Below are positions 63,611-64,000 of a DNA stretch of 64,000 bases, in pieces. How positions within the stretch are numbered: position 1 is the first letter of the stretch; each line of letters opens with the position of its first letter. A program made the position numbers and the translations under genes. Source of the stretch: Paramecium tetraurelia (Eukaryota > Ciliophora > Oligohymenophorea > Peniculida > Parameciidae). The stretch covers positions 62,001 through 126,000 of the forward strand of contig NW_001799037.1 of assembly GCF_000165425.1 (NCBI RefSeq), written 5' to 3'. Below the pieces are notes generated by a model. That model ran no database searches. It was given only the letters and a program-made list of their open reading frames with translations, and was not told where the DNA came from.

Positions 63611-64000
63611 TCATGCTTCGCTCTTCTATCTTTTTTCTTTTCCTTCACTCCAACAACTTTCATTTTAAACTCCATTCTTATCTATTAGTATACCCTTCCC
63701 ATGTTACTTCCCATCTCTAAATTCTCCTTTATACATAGTACCATCCGCCCATTTGAATTCTCCTTCTCCGTGTTTTTGATCATAACAATAATATCCTAAA
63801 TATTCCCTTCCATCAGGCCATACAAAATGACCTTTTCCATGCATCTTACCATCTTTAAATTAACCCTTGTAGATTCTGCCATCTTCAAATTTCAACTCTC
63901 CATAACCTGTAATACTATCATTTTCAAATTATCCAGTGTAAATATCTCCATTAGGAAACTTTGCTCTTCCTTATCCTTGTTTCTTTCCCTAAAAGAATGT
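63611..64000 (-). CDS. MORN-repeat protein (5' end outside window)
   Basis: The frame enters from beyond 64000 and ends at TGA 63611-63613. The visible 129 residues hold at least four MORN repeats: GDIYTGQFENDSITGYGEL, GRIYKGQFKDGKMHGKGHF, GREYLGYY with KHGEGEF, and GTMYKGEFRDGKQHGKGIL, plus the end of an earlier one. The C-terminus is basic (SEGKEKRQKSEA). MORN repeats form beta-hairpin rods found in cytoskeletal, ciliary and membrane-associated proteins. The rest of the protein, and so any catalytic partner domain, is not visible. Confidence 0.88.

Noticed and set aside
1-64000. Many in-frame TAA/TAG codons inside conserved genes, as if the genes were pseudogenes
   Set aside because: They fall where glutamine is acceptable, TGA appears only at gene ends, and a UAG-reading tRNA is present; this is the ciliate code, not decay.

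Overview
The window is macronuclear-type DNA of a ciliate, almost certainly Paramecium. Standard-code ORFs are short, but reading TAA and TAG as glutamine with TGA as the only stop gives long conserved proteins. Nearly every multi-exon gene is interrupted by tiny GT-AG introns, mostly 22-28 nt, and after their removal almost all models close as whole codons. The sequence is AT-rich, 3' ends of convergent genes lie 24-76 bp apart, and there is a cysteine-rich immobilization-antigen-type gene of 8.5 kb. A tRNA with anticodon CTA (a UAG-reading tRNA-Gln) at 29.4 kb fits the code. No bacterial, plasmid, CRISPR or transposon features were seen.

Layout. 1-9 kb: a partial SEC12/PREB-like WD40 protein (+), an EF-hand protein (+), a PH-like/kinase gene (+), a beta-carbonic anhydrase (-), a charged unknown (+) and a kinase (-). 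9.5-17 kb: a large coiled-coil protein (-), a TFIIB-like factor (+), ribosomal protein uL30/RPL7 (-) and a kinase (-). 17-26 kb: a 2,819-residue surface antigen (+) facing a small single-pass membrane protein (-). 27-35 kb: a CDPK with a likely acylated N-terminus (-), the tRNA-Gln(CUA), the radial-spoke-base protein CFAP91/MAATS1 (+) and a second cysteine-rich surface protein (-). 35-43.4 kb: two adjacent pseudokinases (-), ribosomal protein uS10/RPS20 (+), a gene with tandem pseudokinase and kinase domains (+) and the oligosaccharyltransferase subunit ribophorin I/OST1 (-). 44-50 kb: a short basic protein (-), a rhomboid-fold-like membrane protein (+), an intronless seven-helix protein with a possible RGS tail (+) and an EF-hand protein (+). 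50.4-55.1 kb: three tandem paralogues combining signal peptide, EGF-like module, one membrane span and RING-H2 finger (-). 55.5-64 kb: a short basic protein (-), an unresolved coding stretch, a RasGEF (+), a TPPP/p25-alpha protein (+), an active PH-like/kinase gene (+), a Myb/SANT protein (-), an EF-hand/coiled-coil protein (+) and a partial MORN-repeat protein (-).

There is no operon logic, as expected for a ciliate chromosome, but themes recur. Cilium-related proteins (CFAP91, TPPP, perhaps the EF-hand, MORN and coiled-coil proteins), calcium signalling (CDPK and several EF-hand proteins) and surface or secretory proteins are all represented. Six genes share one architecture, an N-terminal PH-like region plus a protein-kinase domain; two of these, next to each other, have lost catalytic residues. 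The most unusual items are this pseudokinase block (35.4-41.9 kb), the EGF-TM-RING triplet (50.4-55.1 kb) and the seven-helix protein at 46.9-48.2 kb.
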